A stretch of 64,000 nt of DNA from assembly GCF_002116905.1 (NCBI RefSeq), contig NZ_CP015118.1:682001-746000 (forward strand), read 5' to 3'. The translations under genes and the position numbers were made by a program. The stretch is from Piscinibacter gummiphilus. GTDB taxonomy: Bacteria > Pseudomonadota > Gammaproteobacteria > Burkholderiales > Burkholderiaceae_C. Below are positions 49,159 through 58,485 of this stretch, piece by piece (position 1 is the first letter of the stretch; each line of letters begins with the position of its first letter). The notes beneath the pieces are model-generated. The model was given only the letters and a program-made list of their open reading frames with translations, was not told where the DNA came from and made no database searches.

Positions 49159-50079
49159 TCAGAGCAGCGGCTTCTTCGGCAGCTTGTTGCCGTAGTTGGC
49201 CAAGCGTTGAGTTCCGTAGTCGTCCCACCCGGCCTTCTCCGCACTGATGGTGGTGCGGCGTGGGTGGCATGTGGCCACGTCCTTCCAGTCCGACAGCCAC
49301 GGCGCGGCGACCGGATTGCCATTGACGTAGAGGATCACCGTGTTCGACAGCTTGCCCCAGTTCCGGTACACGTACCGCAGTTCCGAGATGGTGATGTTGA
49401 CGGACTCCTTGGTTTCCGTGCCAGGCAAGAGCCAGGAGGACGTGTTGGTGTTGTTGCCCACCACCTCCTTCATCACCAGGCCGTCGAGCAGGAAGTGGAC
49501 CTTCGCGTTGTGGAACGCCTTGCTCGTGGCGACGAGGCCGATGCCGAACTTGCAGGCACGGCGGATCGCGAGCTGGGTCACGTTGACCGAAGCCGCTCGC
49601 AGTTCCCGCTCGGCCTGCTGCGATCTGGCCGGCAGTTCGTCCGCCCAGTGGTCCGGGTTGGCGCCTTCCTCCGCGAGCTTGTCTTCGCTCGCACCCAGCG
49701 CCTTGACGGGCGAGAACCGTGAGTCCTTGAGGTCCTTCGCATAGGCTTTCATGCGCTTCTGCTGCGTCGCATCCATGACCTTGTGGTCGTAGGTGGTGCT
49801 CGTGAGCTTCGCCTTGTCCCCGAGCTTGCCCTTGAGCAGCTTCTTCTCGGTGTAGCTGGCCGGATCGGCCAGTTCGAACTGGTTGTTGAAGTGGTCGCAC
49901 GTGGTCAGCACCTGCGCATTGATCATCTGCTGGGCCGGCACGCGACGGGGGTCGTTGGCATCCCCGGCGATGGGGCCCCAGTGGTCGGTCCAGCGCTTCA
50001 TCATCACGCTGCGGCTGGTGGTGACGCCATAGACGAGGTCGCCTCGCGAGGGATCGAAATCTTCGATGAAACCCGGCAT
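49159..50079 (-). CDS. Hypothetical protein, lower GC
   Basis: 306 residues, not recognised. No signal peptide or membrane helix. The N-terminal half is Lys-rich and hydrophilic (KKLLKGKLGDKAKL, QQKRMKAYAKDLKD). The C-terminal half has KAFHNAKVHFLLDGLVMKEVV and ELRYVYRNWGKLSNTVILYVNGNPVAAPW, a pattern that recurs in uncharacterised, sometimes toxin-associated, proteins as far as I recall; this is not firm enough to name. The GAGGAG site 8 bp before ATG 50079 supports the start. GC is about 60% by eye, below the neighbours. Confidence 0.75.
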   Translation of the reverse strand: MPGFIEDFDPSRGDLVYGVTTSRSVMMKRWTDHWGPIAGDANDPRRVPAQQMINAQVLTTCDHFNNQFELADPASYTEKKLLKGKLGDKAKLTSTTYDHKVMDATQQKRMKAYAKDLKDSRFSPVKALGASEDKLAEEGANPDHWADELPARSQQAERELRAASVNVTQLAIRRACKFGIGLVATSKAFHNAKVHFLLDGLVMKEVVGNNTNTSSWLLPGTETKESVNITISELRYVYRNWGKLSNTVILYVNGNPVAAPWLSDWKDVATCHPRRTTISAEKAGWDDYGTQRLANYGNKLPKKPLL

Positions 50080-50207
50080 GGTGCGCTCCTCGTGTGCGTT
50101 CGAAGGCCGGAGCATACGGGCGTCTGGTGTCCGATGCACATCCCGCACTTGCCAAACTGGGACAATGGCGGAATGTCTTTTCCTGGAAGTGCCATCGTGG
50201 AGGTCTC

Positions 50208-51137
50208 GTGGTCGAGCCTCACGTGATCCCGGTCCCCTCGGGCCACCCGACGTCCCGCGGAGTCGTGCTGTCGGTGACCTCCACCACGCTGTTCGCGGGC
50301 CTCTACTTCTACGCGACGCTGCTGCGCCCGCTCACCGGCATCGAGATCTTCGGCTGGCGCATGCTGCTCACGCTGCCGTGCGTGACGCTGTTCCTGATGC
50401 TCACCGGCCAGTGGGGCCGGGTGGTGGACGTCTTCGCGCGGGTCCGGCGCAACCCGGCGCTGATCCTGGGCCTGATGGCCAGCAGCGCGCTGCTCGGCGT
50501 GCAGCTGTGGCTGTTCCTGTGGGCGCCGCTCAACGGCGCGGCGCTGCAGGTGTCCCTCGGCTACTTCCTGCTGCCGCTGTCGATGCTGGCGGTGGGCCGG
50601 TGGCTGTACGGCGACCGGCTGACGGCGCTGCAGACGGCGGCGGCGCTGGCGGCCGCGTTCGGCGTGGGACACGAGATCCTGCGCATCGGCATGCCGTCGT
50701 GGCAGGCCCTGCTGGTGGCGATCGGCCTGCCGGTCTACTTCGTGCTGCGCCGCAAGCTCGGCACCGACCACCTCGGCGGCCTGTGGTTCGACATGGCGTT
50801 CACGGTGCCCGTGGCGGCGTGGTGCGTGCTGGGTCACGGCGACGTGGCCCGGGACTTCGCCGAGGCCCCGCGCCTCCTCGTCCTGATCCCGCTGCTGGCG
50901 GTGATCAGCGCCACGGCCTTCATGTGCTACACGGTCTCGAGCCGGCTGCTGTCGTTCAGCCTGTTCGGCCTGCTGGGGTACGTGGAGCCCGTGCTGATGC
51001 TCATGGTGTCGCTGGTCCTGGGCGAACGGGTGCAGCCGGACGAGTGGCTCACGTACGTGCCCATCTGGGGCGCGGTGGTGCTGCTGGTGGTGGACGGCGC
51101 GCTGCACGTGGCGCGCACGGCGGCCGGGCGGGGGTGA
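50208..51137 (+). CDS. rarD: EamA family transporter RarD
   Basis: 309 residues with about ten hydrophobic helices. The RarD pattern is clear: GVVLSVTSTTLFAGLYFYATLLRPLTGIEIFGWRMLLTLP, then LNGAALQVSLGYFLLPL and LGYVEPVLMLMVS. Substrate unknown (named for chloramphenicol sensitivity). GTG at 50208, 4 bp after GGAGG, is the most likely start; a GTG at 50223 or the longer frame from 50094 are alternatives. It is convergent with the RhtA-like gene (4 bp apart). Confidence 0.85.
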   Translation: MVEPHVIPVPSGHPTSRGVVLSVTSTTLFAGLYFYATLLRPLTGIEIFGWRMLLTLPCVTLFLMLTGQWGRVVDVFARVRRNPALILGLMASSALLGVQLWLFLWAPLNGAALQVSLGYFLLPLSMLAVGRWLYGDRLTALQTAAALAAAFGVGHEILRIGMPSWQALLVAIGLPVYFVLRRKLGTDHLGGLWFDMAFTVPVAAWCVLGHGDVARDFAEAPRLLVLIPLLAVISATAFMCYTVSSRLLSFSLFGLLGYVEPVLMLMVSLVLGERVQPDEWLTYVPIWGAVVLLVVDGALHVARTAAGRG

Positions 51138-51141
51138 CGGG

Positions 51142-51993
51142 TCAGCGCCCGCGGCTCGACAGGGCCGCCCCGGCGCTCGCCCCGATGACCAGCGCCACCG
51201 CGAGCCACTGCACCCCGGTGAGCCGCTCGCCCAGCAGCAGGTAGCCGGCCACCGCGCCGATGGCCGGTGCCGCGCTCACGACCAGCCCGAACACGCGTCG
51301 CGGCAGGTGGCGCAGCGCGCGCATCTCCAGCAGGTACGGCAGCATGCTCGACAGCACCGCCACGCCGAGCCCGGTCACCAGCACGGGCCCGGACAGCAGG
51401 GCCGCACCCGCCCCGGCCACGCCCACGGGCACCGTCACGATCGCGGCCACCGTCATGCCCCACGCCACCGCCGTGCCGCCGCGCAGCGAGGCCACCCGCT
51501 GGCCGAACGCGATGTAGAGCGCCCAGCAGAGCGCGGCGCCGAGCGCGAAGGCCACGCCCGCGGTATCGAGCGGGCCGGCGTGCGTGTGGACCGGCAGCAG
51601 CAGCGCGAGGCCGCCGATGGCCAGGGCCGCCCACGCGAAGTCGGCAACGCGGTGCGACGCCAGCAGCACCACGGCCAGCGGCCCCGTCACCTCGATGGCG
51701 ATCGCGATGCCGATCGGGATGCGCTCGAAGGCCTGGTAGATCAGCAGGTTCATCAGGCCCAGCATCGCGCCGTACACCACGAGGTTCCACCGGTCGCGCG
51801 GCGGCAGCGGCTCGCGCCACGGCCGGACCCAGGCCAGCAGCAGGACGGCCGACAGGCCCACGCGCAACGCGGTCATGCCCGTGGTGCCCACGAGGGGGAA
51901 GAGCGACTTCGCCCACGCGGCGCCCACGTTCTGCGCGGCCAGCGCGAGCAGCACGAGGCCGGTGTTCAGCGGGATGCGGGAGGGTTCGGACAT
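51142..51993 (-). CDS. RhtA-type EamA transporter
   Basis: 283 residues, ten hydrophobic helices. The sequence fits the threonine/homoserine exporter RhtA subgroup: GAAWAKSLFPLVGTTGMTALRVGLSAV, FERIPIGIAIAIEVTGPLAVVLL and LRHLPRRVFGLVVSAAPAIGAVAGYLLLGE. It probably exports amino acids or similar small molecules. It is divergent from the MAPEG gene. Confidence 0.87.
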   Translation of the reverse strand: MSEPSRIPLNTGLVLLALAAQNVGAAWAKSLFPLVGTTGMTALRVGLSAVLLLAWVRPWREPLPPRDRWNLVVYGAMLGLMNLLIYQAFERIPIGIAIAIEVTGPLAVVLLASHRVADFAWAALAIGGLALLLPVHTHAGPLDTAGVAFALGAALCWALYIAFGQRVASLRGGTAVAWGMTVAAIVTVPVGVAGAGAALLSGPVLVTGLGVAVLSSMLPYLLEMRALRHLPRRVFGLVVSAAPAIGAVAGYLLLGERLTGVQWLAVALVIGASAGAALSSRGR

Positions 51994-52049
51994 GCCGGGT
52001 CCACTTTAACTGCCGCCACAATGCGCACACCCGCCACCCGGACTCGCCC

Positions 52050-52427
52050 ATGACCATCGCCCAGCTGTGTCTCCTCGTCGCCGTGTTCCTGCCGTTCGCC
52101 ACCGCCTGGATCGGGAAGGCCGGTGCGTTCCGCCTCTCCGACAACCACGATCCGCGCGGCTGGTCGTCGCGCCAGTCGGGCTGGCGTGCCCGGGCGATGG
52201 CGGCGCAGTCCAACGGCTTCGAGGCGCTGCCGATGCTGATCGCCGGGCTGATGGTGGCGTGGCAGCGCGAGACGGCGCAGGCCACGGTGGACGCGCTGGC
52301 GCTGGGTTTCGTCGGGCTGCGCGTCATCTACATCGGGCTGTACCTCGCCGACCTGGCCACGCTGCGCTCCATCGTCTGGACCGGCTCCGTGCTCTGCGCG
52401 GCGGCGATGTTCGTCGTGGGCCGCTAG
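52050..52427 (+). CDS. MAPEG family membrane protein
   Basis: 125 residues, four hydrophobic helices. MAPEG motifs: RAMAAQSNGFEALPML and a later LRVIYIGLYLADLATLRS. Eukaryotic members conjugate glutathione or act in eicosanoid synthesis; the role of bacterial short forms is unknown. It ends 10 bp before the AfsR-like gene and may be co-transcribed. Confidence 0.85.
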   Translation: MTIAQLCLLVAVFLPFATAWIGKAGAFRLSDNHDPRGWSSRQSGWRARAMAAQSNGFEALPMLIAGLMVAWQRETAQATVDALALGFVGLRVIYIGLYLADLATLRSIVWTGSVLCAAAMFVVGR

Positions 52428-52437
52428 CATCGGCCCC

Positions 52438-55296
52438 ATGGCACACGGTCCTGCTTCCCTGCTGCAGTTCGGCCCCTTCGCGCTGGACCGCGGCGACGGC
52501 CGGTTGCTGCGCGGCGGGCGTCCCGTCGAACTCAAGCCCAAGGCGCTGGCGCTGCTGCTCGCGCTGATCGACCACGCGGGCCGGGTCGTCGCGAAGGACG
52601 AGCTGCTCGACGCCGTGTGGGGCACGCGGTACATCACCGAAGGCGTCATCAAGACGCAGGTCGCCGAGCTGCGGGCCGCGCTGGGCGACGACCCGAAGGC
52701 GCCGCGCTGGATCGAGACCGTGCACGGCCGCGGCTACCGCTTCGCCGGGCAGGTGAACGCGGACCCCGCGCCGGCCGACGATCCCGTCGACAACAGCCCG
52801 CTCGTGGGCCGCGGCGAGGAACTCGCCGTGCTGCGGCAGGCCTTCGAACGCGCCCGCGCGGGCGAGCGGCAGCTGGTGGCCGTGGCCGGCGACCCCGGCG
52901 TGGGCAAGAGCACGCTGCTCGCGACCTTCATCGCCACGCTCGACGGCGCGCGCGTGGCCTCGGGCCAGTGTGTCGAGCGCTGGGGCGGCAACGAACCGTA
53001 CCTGCCGGTGCTCAACGCACTCGACCAGCTGTGCGCTGCCGAGCCGGGCCTCGTGCCCGCGGTGCGCGACGTGGCCCCGATGTGGCTCGTGCAGATGCCG
53101 TGGCACCTGCCCGATGCCGACCGCGTGGCGCTGCAGTCCCAGCTCACCGGCGCGTCGCCCGAGCGCATGCTGCGCGAGTTCGGCGCGCTGGCCGAACGCC
53201 TCGCGGCCGAGCGCCCGCTGGTGTGGCTGGTGGAGGACGTGCACTGGGCCGACCCCGCCACGGTGCACCTGATCGCGGCGCTGGCCCGCCGCCGCGGCCC
53301 GGCCGCGCTGATGCTGGTGCTGACCTTCCGCCCCATCGACCTCGCCTTCACCGACCACCCGTTCGGTGACCTCCGCCGCGAGCTGCGCCTGCAGCGGCAG
53401 ATGCACGAGCTGCCGCTCGAAGGGCTGTCGCGCGACGCCATCGGCCTGCTCGTTCGCCGCCGCCACGGCGAACGCTGCGCGCCGGACGCCTTCGTCGACC
53501 AGCTGCACCGCTACACCGAGGGCCTGCCGCTCTTCGCGCTGGGTGTGCTCGACGAGCTGGTGGATGCCGGGGTCATCGCCCCCCTGGCCGACGGGTCGGG
53601 CAACGGCCTCGCGGCCGACGCCACGTCTCGCCTGGCCGTGCCCCGCACGCTGGCCGACATGTTCGACGGCCAGCTGCAACGCCTGCCGGCCGACGTCAAC
53701 GAACTGCTCGAGGTGGCCGCGCTGGCCGGCCACCCGTTCGACCACCTCACGCTGGCCGACGCGCTGGGCCAGCCGCCCGACGCCGTGCGCGCGCACCTCG
53801 ACGACCTGGTGCGCCGCCGCATCTGGCTGCTGGCCGCCGGCGTGGCGCAGATGCCCGATGGCCGCATCGCCACGCGCTGCGCCTTCCGCCATGCGGTGAT
53901 CCGTCACGTGCTGGCGGCGCGGGCCGGCACGCTGACCCGCATCGAACGGCACCGCGCGCTCGCCGCCGCCGTGGAGCGGCAATGGGGCGCGACGGCCGAA
54001 CTCGCGCCGCAGCTGGCGCTGCACCACGAGGAGGGGCAGCAGCCGGTGGCCGCGGCCCGGCAACTGGCCGTGGCCGGCACCACCGCGCTGCAGCGGCAGG
54101 CCCCGCGCGAGGCGCTGGCGCTGGCCGAGCGCGGCCTCGCGCTGCTGGCGCCGCTGGGTGCCGCAGCCGATGCCGAACGGCTGCCGCTGATCTCGGTGCG
54201 GCTCACCGCCACGGTGCTGTCCGAGGGCATGGCGTCCGCGGCCGCGCGCGCCCAGGTGGGCGACCTGCTGGCGCGGCTCGACACGCTGCCCGCGGGGGCG
54301 GCCACGATGCCGCTGTGGCAGGTGGCGATGCTCACGCACCTCACGGGTCGGCTGCCGGGCACGAGCGCGCGGGTGCAGCGTTTCGGCGCCATCGTGCGGG
54401 ACCTGCCTGGCGATGCGGGCGAAGTGGGGCGTGCGGTCGCGGGCAATGCCGCCGGGGTCGACGCGCTGCACCTGGGCCGGCTCACCGACAGCCTGCACGC
54501 CTTCGAAGCCACGCTCGACCTGCCCGACCGCGCCGCCCACGCCATCCTGCTGCTGCGCAGCCCGCGCGACGAGGCCTGGGCCTACCTGTGCCTCGTGGCC
54601 GAGACGCTCGCACGCCCCGCGCTGGCGGCCGCGGCCCATGCCCATGTCGATTCACTCGTGGCGCGCGGGTCCGACCTCATCACCGTCGTGATGGGCCGCT
54701 GGTTCCAGGTCTATGCCCACTACTTCCGCGGCGACGCCGTGCGGGCCCAGGCGCTCGCGGGCGAGTGCGTCGCGCTGCTGGAGTCGCTGCGTGCGTCGCC
54801 GTTCCTGCAGCCGCACCGCATCGCGCTCGGCTGGGCGAACGCGGCGCTGGGCCGCGTCGACGAAGGCCTCGCGATGGCCGAGGACGGCCTGCGCCGCTAC
54901 GTCGACCAGGGCAGCCAGCAGGGCCTCGCCGGCCTGCACGCGGTGGTGGCGGAGACGTGCCGGCTCGCGGGCCGCACGGACACGATGGCGCGGCACGTGC
55001 GCGAGGGGCTCGCGGTCGCCGAGCGCAACCGCGACGGGTTCGCGCTGTCCGAACTGCATCGGCTGCAGGGCGCGGCCGAGGCGGCGCCCGCGGACCAGGA
55101 GGCCGCGCTGAGGCGCGCCCTGGCGCATGCCCGTGACCAGGATGCCGGCCTGCTGGAGGCCCGTGCCGCAGTCGCGCTGCGGGACTGGCTGGTCGCGGCC
55201 GCGCGTCCGGAGGACGCGGCGGAGGTGGTGGCCGCCACCCGGGCGCGCCTGCCCGAGGGGGTGGACGCGCCCGTCGTGCGCGCCCTCGGCACCTGA
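52438..55296 (+). CDS. AfsR/SARP-like regulator: wHTH, AAA ATPase and TPR-like region
   Basis: 952 residues. OmpR-type winged helix (about 8-105; VELKPKALALLLALIDHAGRVV, DAVWG and VHGRGYRF). Then an AAA/STAND-type ATPase (about 120-500) with Walker A GDPGVGKST at 151-159 and Walker B VWLVEDVHWAD near 262. The last 450 residues are Ala/Leu-rich helices like TPR repeats. In such one-protein regulators the helical repeats sense a signal or partner and ATP drives assembly. No target gene is obvious; the two small genes on the other strand downstream and the MAPEG gene upstream are the nearest. Confidence 0.87.
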   Translation: MAHGPASLLQFGPFALDRGDGRLLRGGRPVELKPKALALLLALIDHAGRVVAKDELLDAVWGTRYITEGVIKTQVAELRAALGDDPKAPRWIETVHGRGYRFAGQVNADPAPADDPVDNSPLVGRGEELAVLRQAFERARAGERQLVAVAGDPGVGKSTLLATFIATLDGARVASGQCVERWGGNEPYLPVLNALDQLCAAEPGLVPAVRDVAPMWLVQMPWHLPDADRVALQSQLTGASPERMLREFGALAERLAAERPLVWLVEDVHWADPATVHLIAALARRRGPAALMLVLTFRPIDLAFTDHPFGDLRRELRLQRQMHELPLEGLSRDAIGLLVRRRHGERCAPDAFVDQLHRYTEGLPLFALGVLDELVDAGVIAPLADGSGNGLAADATSRLAVPRTLADMFDGQLQRLPADVNELLEVAALAGHPFDHLTLADALGQPPDAVRAHLDDLVRRRIWLLAAGVAQMPDGRIATRCAFRHAVIRHVLAARAGTLTRIERHRALAAAVERQWGATAELAPQLALHHEEGQQPVAAARQLAVAGTTALQRQAPREALALAERGLALLAPLGAAADAERLPLISVRLTATVLSEGMASAAARAQVGDLLARLDTLPAGAATMPLWQVAMLTHLTGRLPGTSARVQRFGAIVRDLPGDAGEVGRAVAGNAAGVDALHLGRLTDSLHAFEATLDLPDRAAHAILLLRSPRDEAWAYLCLVAETLARPALAAAAHAHVDSLVARGSDLITVVMGRWFQVYAHYFRGDAVRAQALAGECVALLESLRASPFLQPHRIALGWANAALGRVDEGLAMAEDGLRRYVDQGSQQGLAGLHAVVAETCRLAGRTDTMARHVREGLAVAERNRDGFALSELHRLQGAAEAAPADQEAALRRALAHARDQDAGLLEARAAVALRDWLVAAARPEDAAEVVAATRARLPEGVDAPVVRALGT

Positions 55297-55303
55297 CGCC
55301 GGG

Positions 55304-55597
55304 TCAGGCCCGGCCGCGCCGCTCCGTCGGCCAGTAGAGGGGCTTGGCGCTCCGGCGCCGCTCCACGCCGGACGGGCTGCCGGCGAGGCCGCCATGGCGC
55401 GCCGCCAGCACGTGTTCCCCCAGCGCCGCGAGGCACCGGGCGACGAACGCGTGCACCCGCGCCTGTTCGTCGTCGTCCGCCGCCGGGCCGGTCAGCAGCG
55501 CCTGCCCGGCGACGAGCGCGTCGGTGTAGCTGCGTGCGCCATAGAGGCGCTCGGCCGCCGCGAGCCGGCTGGGCGGGCACTCAGCGCAGCTGTTCAT
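55304..55597 (-). CDS. Small hypothetical protein, TPR-like
   Basis: 97 residues. Helical start (LAAAERLYGARSYTDALVAGQALL, VHAFVARCLAALGE) that resembles one or two TPR hairpins, then a basic tail. Its start overlaps the 3' end of the upstream small gene by 17 bp. Function unknown. Confidence 0.55.
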   Translation of the reverse strand: MNSCAECPPSRLAAAERLYGARSYTDALVAGQALLTGPAADDDEQARVHAFVARCLAALGEHVLAARHGGLAGSPSGVERRRSAKPLYWPTERRGRA

Positions 55598-55823
55598 CGG
55601 GCACCTCCGGGATCGGCCGCACCAGGGCCGCGGCTTCGGCGTCCTGCGCCGCGCGGGCTTCCTCGCGGGCGATGCATTCGAGCAGCGACGCGCCGTCGTG
55701 GAAGTCGTGCCGGCGCCCCGAGCCGACGTGTTCGAGCCGCCCGGACGGTCCCGGGCGGCCGGGGTGGGCCTGGTTGAGTTTCAGCACGTAGACGTGGTCG
55801 AGGGGGCGGAACGGTTCGGTCAT
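55581..55823 (-). CDS. Small hypothetical protein
   Basis: 80 residues, MTEPFRPLDHVYVLKLNQ at the start, no known domain, slightly acidic C-terminus. Overlaps the next small gene, so the two form a short unit convergent with the AfsR-like regulator. Confidence 0.55.
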   Translation of the reverse strand: MTEPFRPLDHVYVLKLNQAHPGRPGPSGRLEHVGSGRRHDFHDGASLLECIAREEARAAQDAEAAALVRPIPEVPDEQLR

Positions 55824-56102
55824 GGGGCGGCACGGTGGGCGGCGATCGATGAGCGGCAGTCTCCCGCGGCGGCTCCGCCGAGTCGTCAGGGGCTGGTCAG
55901 CGATTCGTCAGCCGCGTGGCTGCGGGCCGCCGTGACATCGCACACGCCACCGGCCGCCTGCCGGTGTGCCGGGTCGTGTAGCATCCGTGACCAGAACCTC
56001 GCGAAAAACGGGCGCCTCGCCCGCACACACGCCACCCAGCCCTTCGGGCCGGCCGGCCAGCGTTTCCCCCGACCTCCGTCGGACGCCTCCGGAACGCTCG
56101 CC

Positions 56103-57293
56103 ATGAACCGCTCTCTCGCCGTCATCTACCTCTGCGTCGCCCTCGACGCCATGGGCATCGGCCTCGTCTTTCCCATCCTCCCCGCGCTCGTGCGCGACGT
56201 GGCCCCGGCCGCGGACGTGGCACCCTTCATCGGGCTGATGGCCTCGCTGTACGCCGCCATGCAGTTCGTCTGTTCGCCGGTCCTGGGCGCGCTGAGCGAC
56301 CGGCTGGGACGGCGGCCCGTGATGCTGCTGTCGCTGGCCGGGGCCACCGTCAACTACGGGCTGCTGGCGTGTGCGCCGAACCTCTCGCTCCTGCTGCTGG
56401 GGCGGGCCGTCGCGGGGCTGACCAGCGCCAACCTGTCGGTCGCCACCGCGTACCTCACCGACGTCTCGCCCGAGGACACCCGCGCGCGCCGCTTCGGGCT
56501 GTTCAACGCGATGTTCGGCGCGGGGTTCATCCTCGGGCCGGTGCTCGGGGGCCTGCTCTGCGATCACGGGGTCCGGCTGCCGTTCGTGGCCGCGGCCGTG
56601 CTGACCGGCGTCAACTTCGTCCTCGCCTGCAAGCTGCTGCCGGAGTCGCGCGCACCCGGGCGCGGCCGGATCGACCGGGCCGCGCTGAACCCGCTGAGGC
56701 CGCTGCGCGAGGCGATGGCGTCGAACCACCGGGCGCCCCTCGTGCTGACCTTCTTCCTCCTCGCCGCCACCGGCGAGGCCTACGGCATCTGCTGGGCGCT
56801 GTGGGGGGCCGACGCGTTCCACTGGAACGGCACGTGGATCGGCCTGTCGCTGGGCGCCTTCGGCATCTGCCAGACCGTCGTGCAGGCGCTGCTGCCCGGA
56901 CCGGCGGCGCGGGTCCTCGGCGAACGCCGGGCCGTGTTCGCGGGCATCGCCTGCGCGTGTGCGGCGCTGGCCGCCATGGCCTTCCTGCAGGAGGGCTGGA
57001 TGGTCTTCGCGGTGATGCCGCTCTTCGCGCTGGGCGGCATCGGCACACCGGCGCTGCAGGCGCTGGCCAGCCGGCAGGTGGACGCCGCGTCGCAGGGGCA
57101 GTTCCAGGGCGTGCTGGCCTCCGCCGTCAGCCTGGCCTCGGTGGTCGCGCCGCTGGGGTTCTCTGCGTTCTACGAGGGCGTTCGGCGCGACTGGCCCGGG
57201 GCGGTCTGGCTGCTGGTGGCCGCGGTCTACGCCGTGGCCGTGCCGCTGGTGGTGCTGGGCACCCGCGTCAGCGCGAAGCCAGCCGTGCGGTGA
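56103..57293 (+). CDS. TetA-like MFS efflux transporter
   Basis: 396 residues, 12 hydrophobic helices. The sequence follows the TetA/tetracycline:H+ antiporter group: DAMGIGLVFPILPALV, motif A GALSDRLGRRPVM, and GFILGPVLGGLL (antiporter motif C-like). The group includes many pumps for other drugs, so tetracycline as substrate is not shown. No TetR gene is adjacent. The 3' end overlaps the DUF1615 gene by 26 bp. Confidence 0.87.
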   Translation: MNRSLAVIYLCVALDAMGIGLVFPILPALVRDVAPAADVAPFIGLMASLYAAMQFVCSPVLGALSDRLGRRPVMLLSLAGATVNYGLLACAPNLSLLLLGRAVAGLTSANLSVATAYLTDVSPEDTRARRFGLFNAMFGAGFILGPVLGGLLCDHGVRLPFVAAAVLTGVNFVLACKLLPESRAPGRGRIDRAALNPLRPLREAMASNHRAPLVLTFFLLAATGEAYGICWALWGADAFHWNGTWIGLSLGAFGICQTVVQALLPGPAARVLGERRAVFAGIACACAALAAMAFLQEGWMVFAVMPLFALGGIGTPALQALASRQVDAASQGQFQGVLASAVSLASVVAPLGFSAFYEGVRRDWPGAVWLLVAAVYAVAVPLVVLGTRVSAKPAVR

Positions 57294-58407
57294 GTCCGTC
57301 GACGCAGCGCGCGTGCCGTTCGTTCACGCGCGTCGCGAACCATTCCGTGGTGAGCTTGCGCGTGATCTTGGGACTCTTCAGGTCGATGCGGGGCACCACC
57401 GCTCGCGGAAGCGGGCGGGCCTCCAGCGCCTCGACGTGGGCGAAGACCCGCTTGTAGAGCGTCGTCTGCTCGAGGCCCGGCTGGTCGCCGGCCTGCAGGT
57501 CGCGCCGAACGTCGGCTTCGCTCATCTTGAGCCGGTTCGCCAGCGTCAGCGCCGCACGTTCGGTCTCGCCCAGGCGGGCCGACCCCGCGGGCGGAACCAG
57601 GTCGCCATCGAGCGCGAGCGGCAGGCCCGACGCGAGCGACAGCGCGTTCTGGAACGCGGCGTTGCGGCTCGCGTAGCGGCCGGCGTTGAAGTCGGCGAAG
57701 CGGTAGACCGGCGCGTCGTACGGCGCCTCGTAGCCGAGCAGGTGGGCGGTGCCGAAGTAGACACCCCCGCGCCGCGTGAACACCTCGTGCCGGATCGACC
57801 CGGCCACCTCGTAGGGGTAGCGGTGCGCCTGGGCATGGGCTTGCGCGAAGGCCACGCTCACCTGCATCGGGCCGCCCGTGCGCACCGGGTTGCGGTCCGC
57901 GAGGAACCGTTTGCCCAGCGGCACCATGCCGATGAAGTCCTCGAAGATCTCGCTCAACTGGCCCTCGGTCTTCACCGTGTCCAGGCGCTTCGCGTAGCTG
58001 CGGCCGTCCGGTGAATCGACGGCCAGTGCGGCGCGCACCGCCAGCATGGGCACGCCGGCCTCGTCGGCGCGGCGTTCGATCTCCTTCCACGCGATGGCGG
58101 GCAGGCCGGGCACGGCCGGGTCGGCGCGCCAGCCCGACTCCTGCTCGATGACGGCCATCACGGCGCAGAGGTTCTGCACGGTGGCGGGCAGCTCCTGCGT
58201 GGCCAGGGCCGCATGGATGTCGGTGGCCCAGCCCGCGGCGTCCGTCGCCTTGCCCTGCAGTTCGGCGGTCACCACGCGGCGTGCCTCGGTGGGTCCGAGC
58301 CCTTCCGGCCGGGCGGGCGCCGGCGCGGGCCCGGCACAGCCGGCGAGGAGGGCGGCCAGCGACAGCAGGAGCGCGGACAGGCGGCGGATGAAGGAATCGG
58401 AGGACAT
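57268..58407 (-). CDS. DUF1615 family lipoprotein
   Basis: 379 residues. Signal peptide with lipobox LLAGC. The DUF1615 body has CAVMAVIEQESGW near residue 85 (lysozyme-like, with a possible catalytic Glu), GPMQVSVAFAQAH and THLLGYEAPYD-like AHLLGYEAPYD. The ES and GPMQV segments recall lytic transglycosylase folds, so a cell-wall role is possible but unproven. Divergent from the secreted hydrolase gene. Confidence 0.85.
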   Translation of the reverse strand: MSSDSFIRRLSALLLSLAALLAGCAGPAPAPARPEGLGPTEARRVVTAELQGKATDAAGWATDIHAALATQELPATVQNLCAVMAVIEQESGWRADPAVPGLPAIAWKEIERRADEAGVPMLAVRAALAVDSPDGRSYAKRLDTVKTEGQLSEIFEDFIGMVPLGKRFLADRNPVRTGGPMQVSVAFAQAHAQAHRYPYEVAGSIRHEVFTRRGGVYFGTAHLLGYEAPYDAPVYRFADFNAGRYASRNAAFQNALSLASGLPLALDGDLVPPAGSARLGETERAALTLANRLKMSEADVRRDLQAGDQPGLEQTTLYKRVFAHVEALEARPLPRAVVPRIDLKSPKITRKLTTEWFATRVNERHARCVDGLTARLASR

Positions 58408-58485
58408 GGCAGCGGGAATCACGGGATGCGGTTCCGCCGACGATGCCATACAGTGCCAGGCAGACCAAGGGCAAGACCGAAAGGG

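Noticed and set aside
56103..57293. Tetracycline resistance gene
   Set aside because: TetA-like sequence only; many pumps of this group have other substrates and no TetR gene is adjacent.
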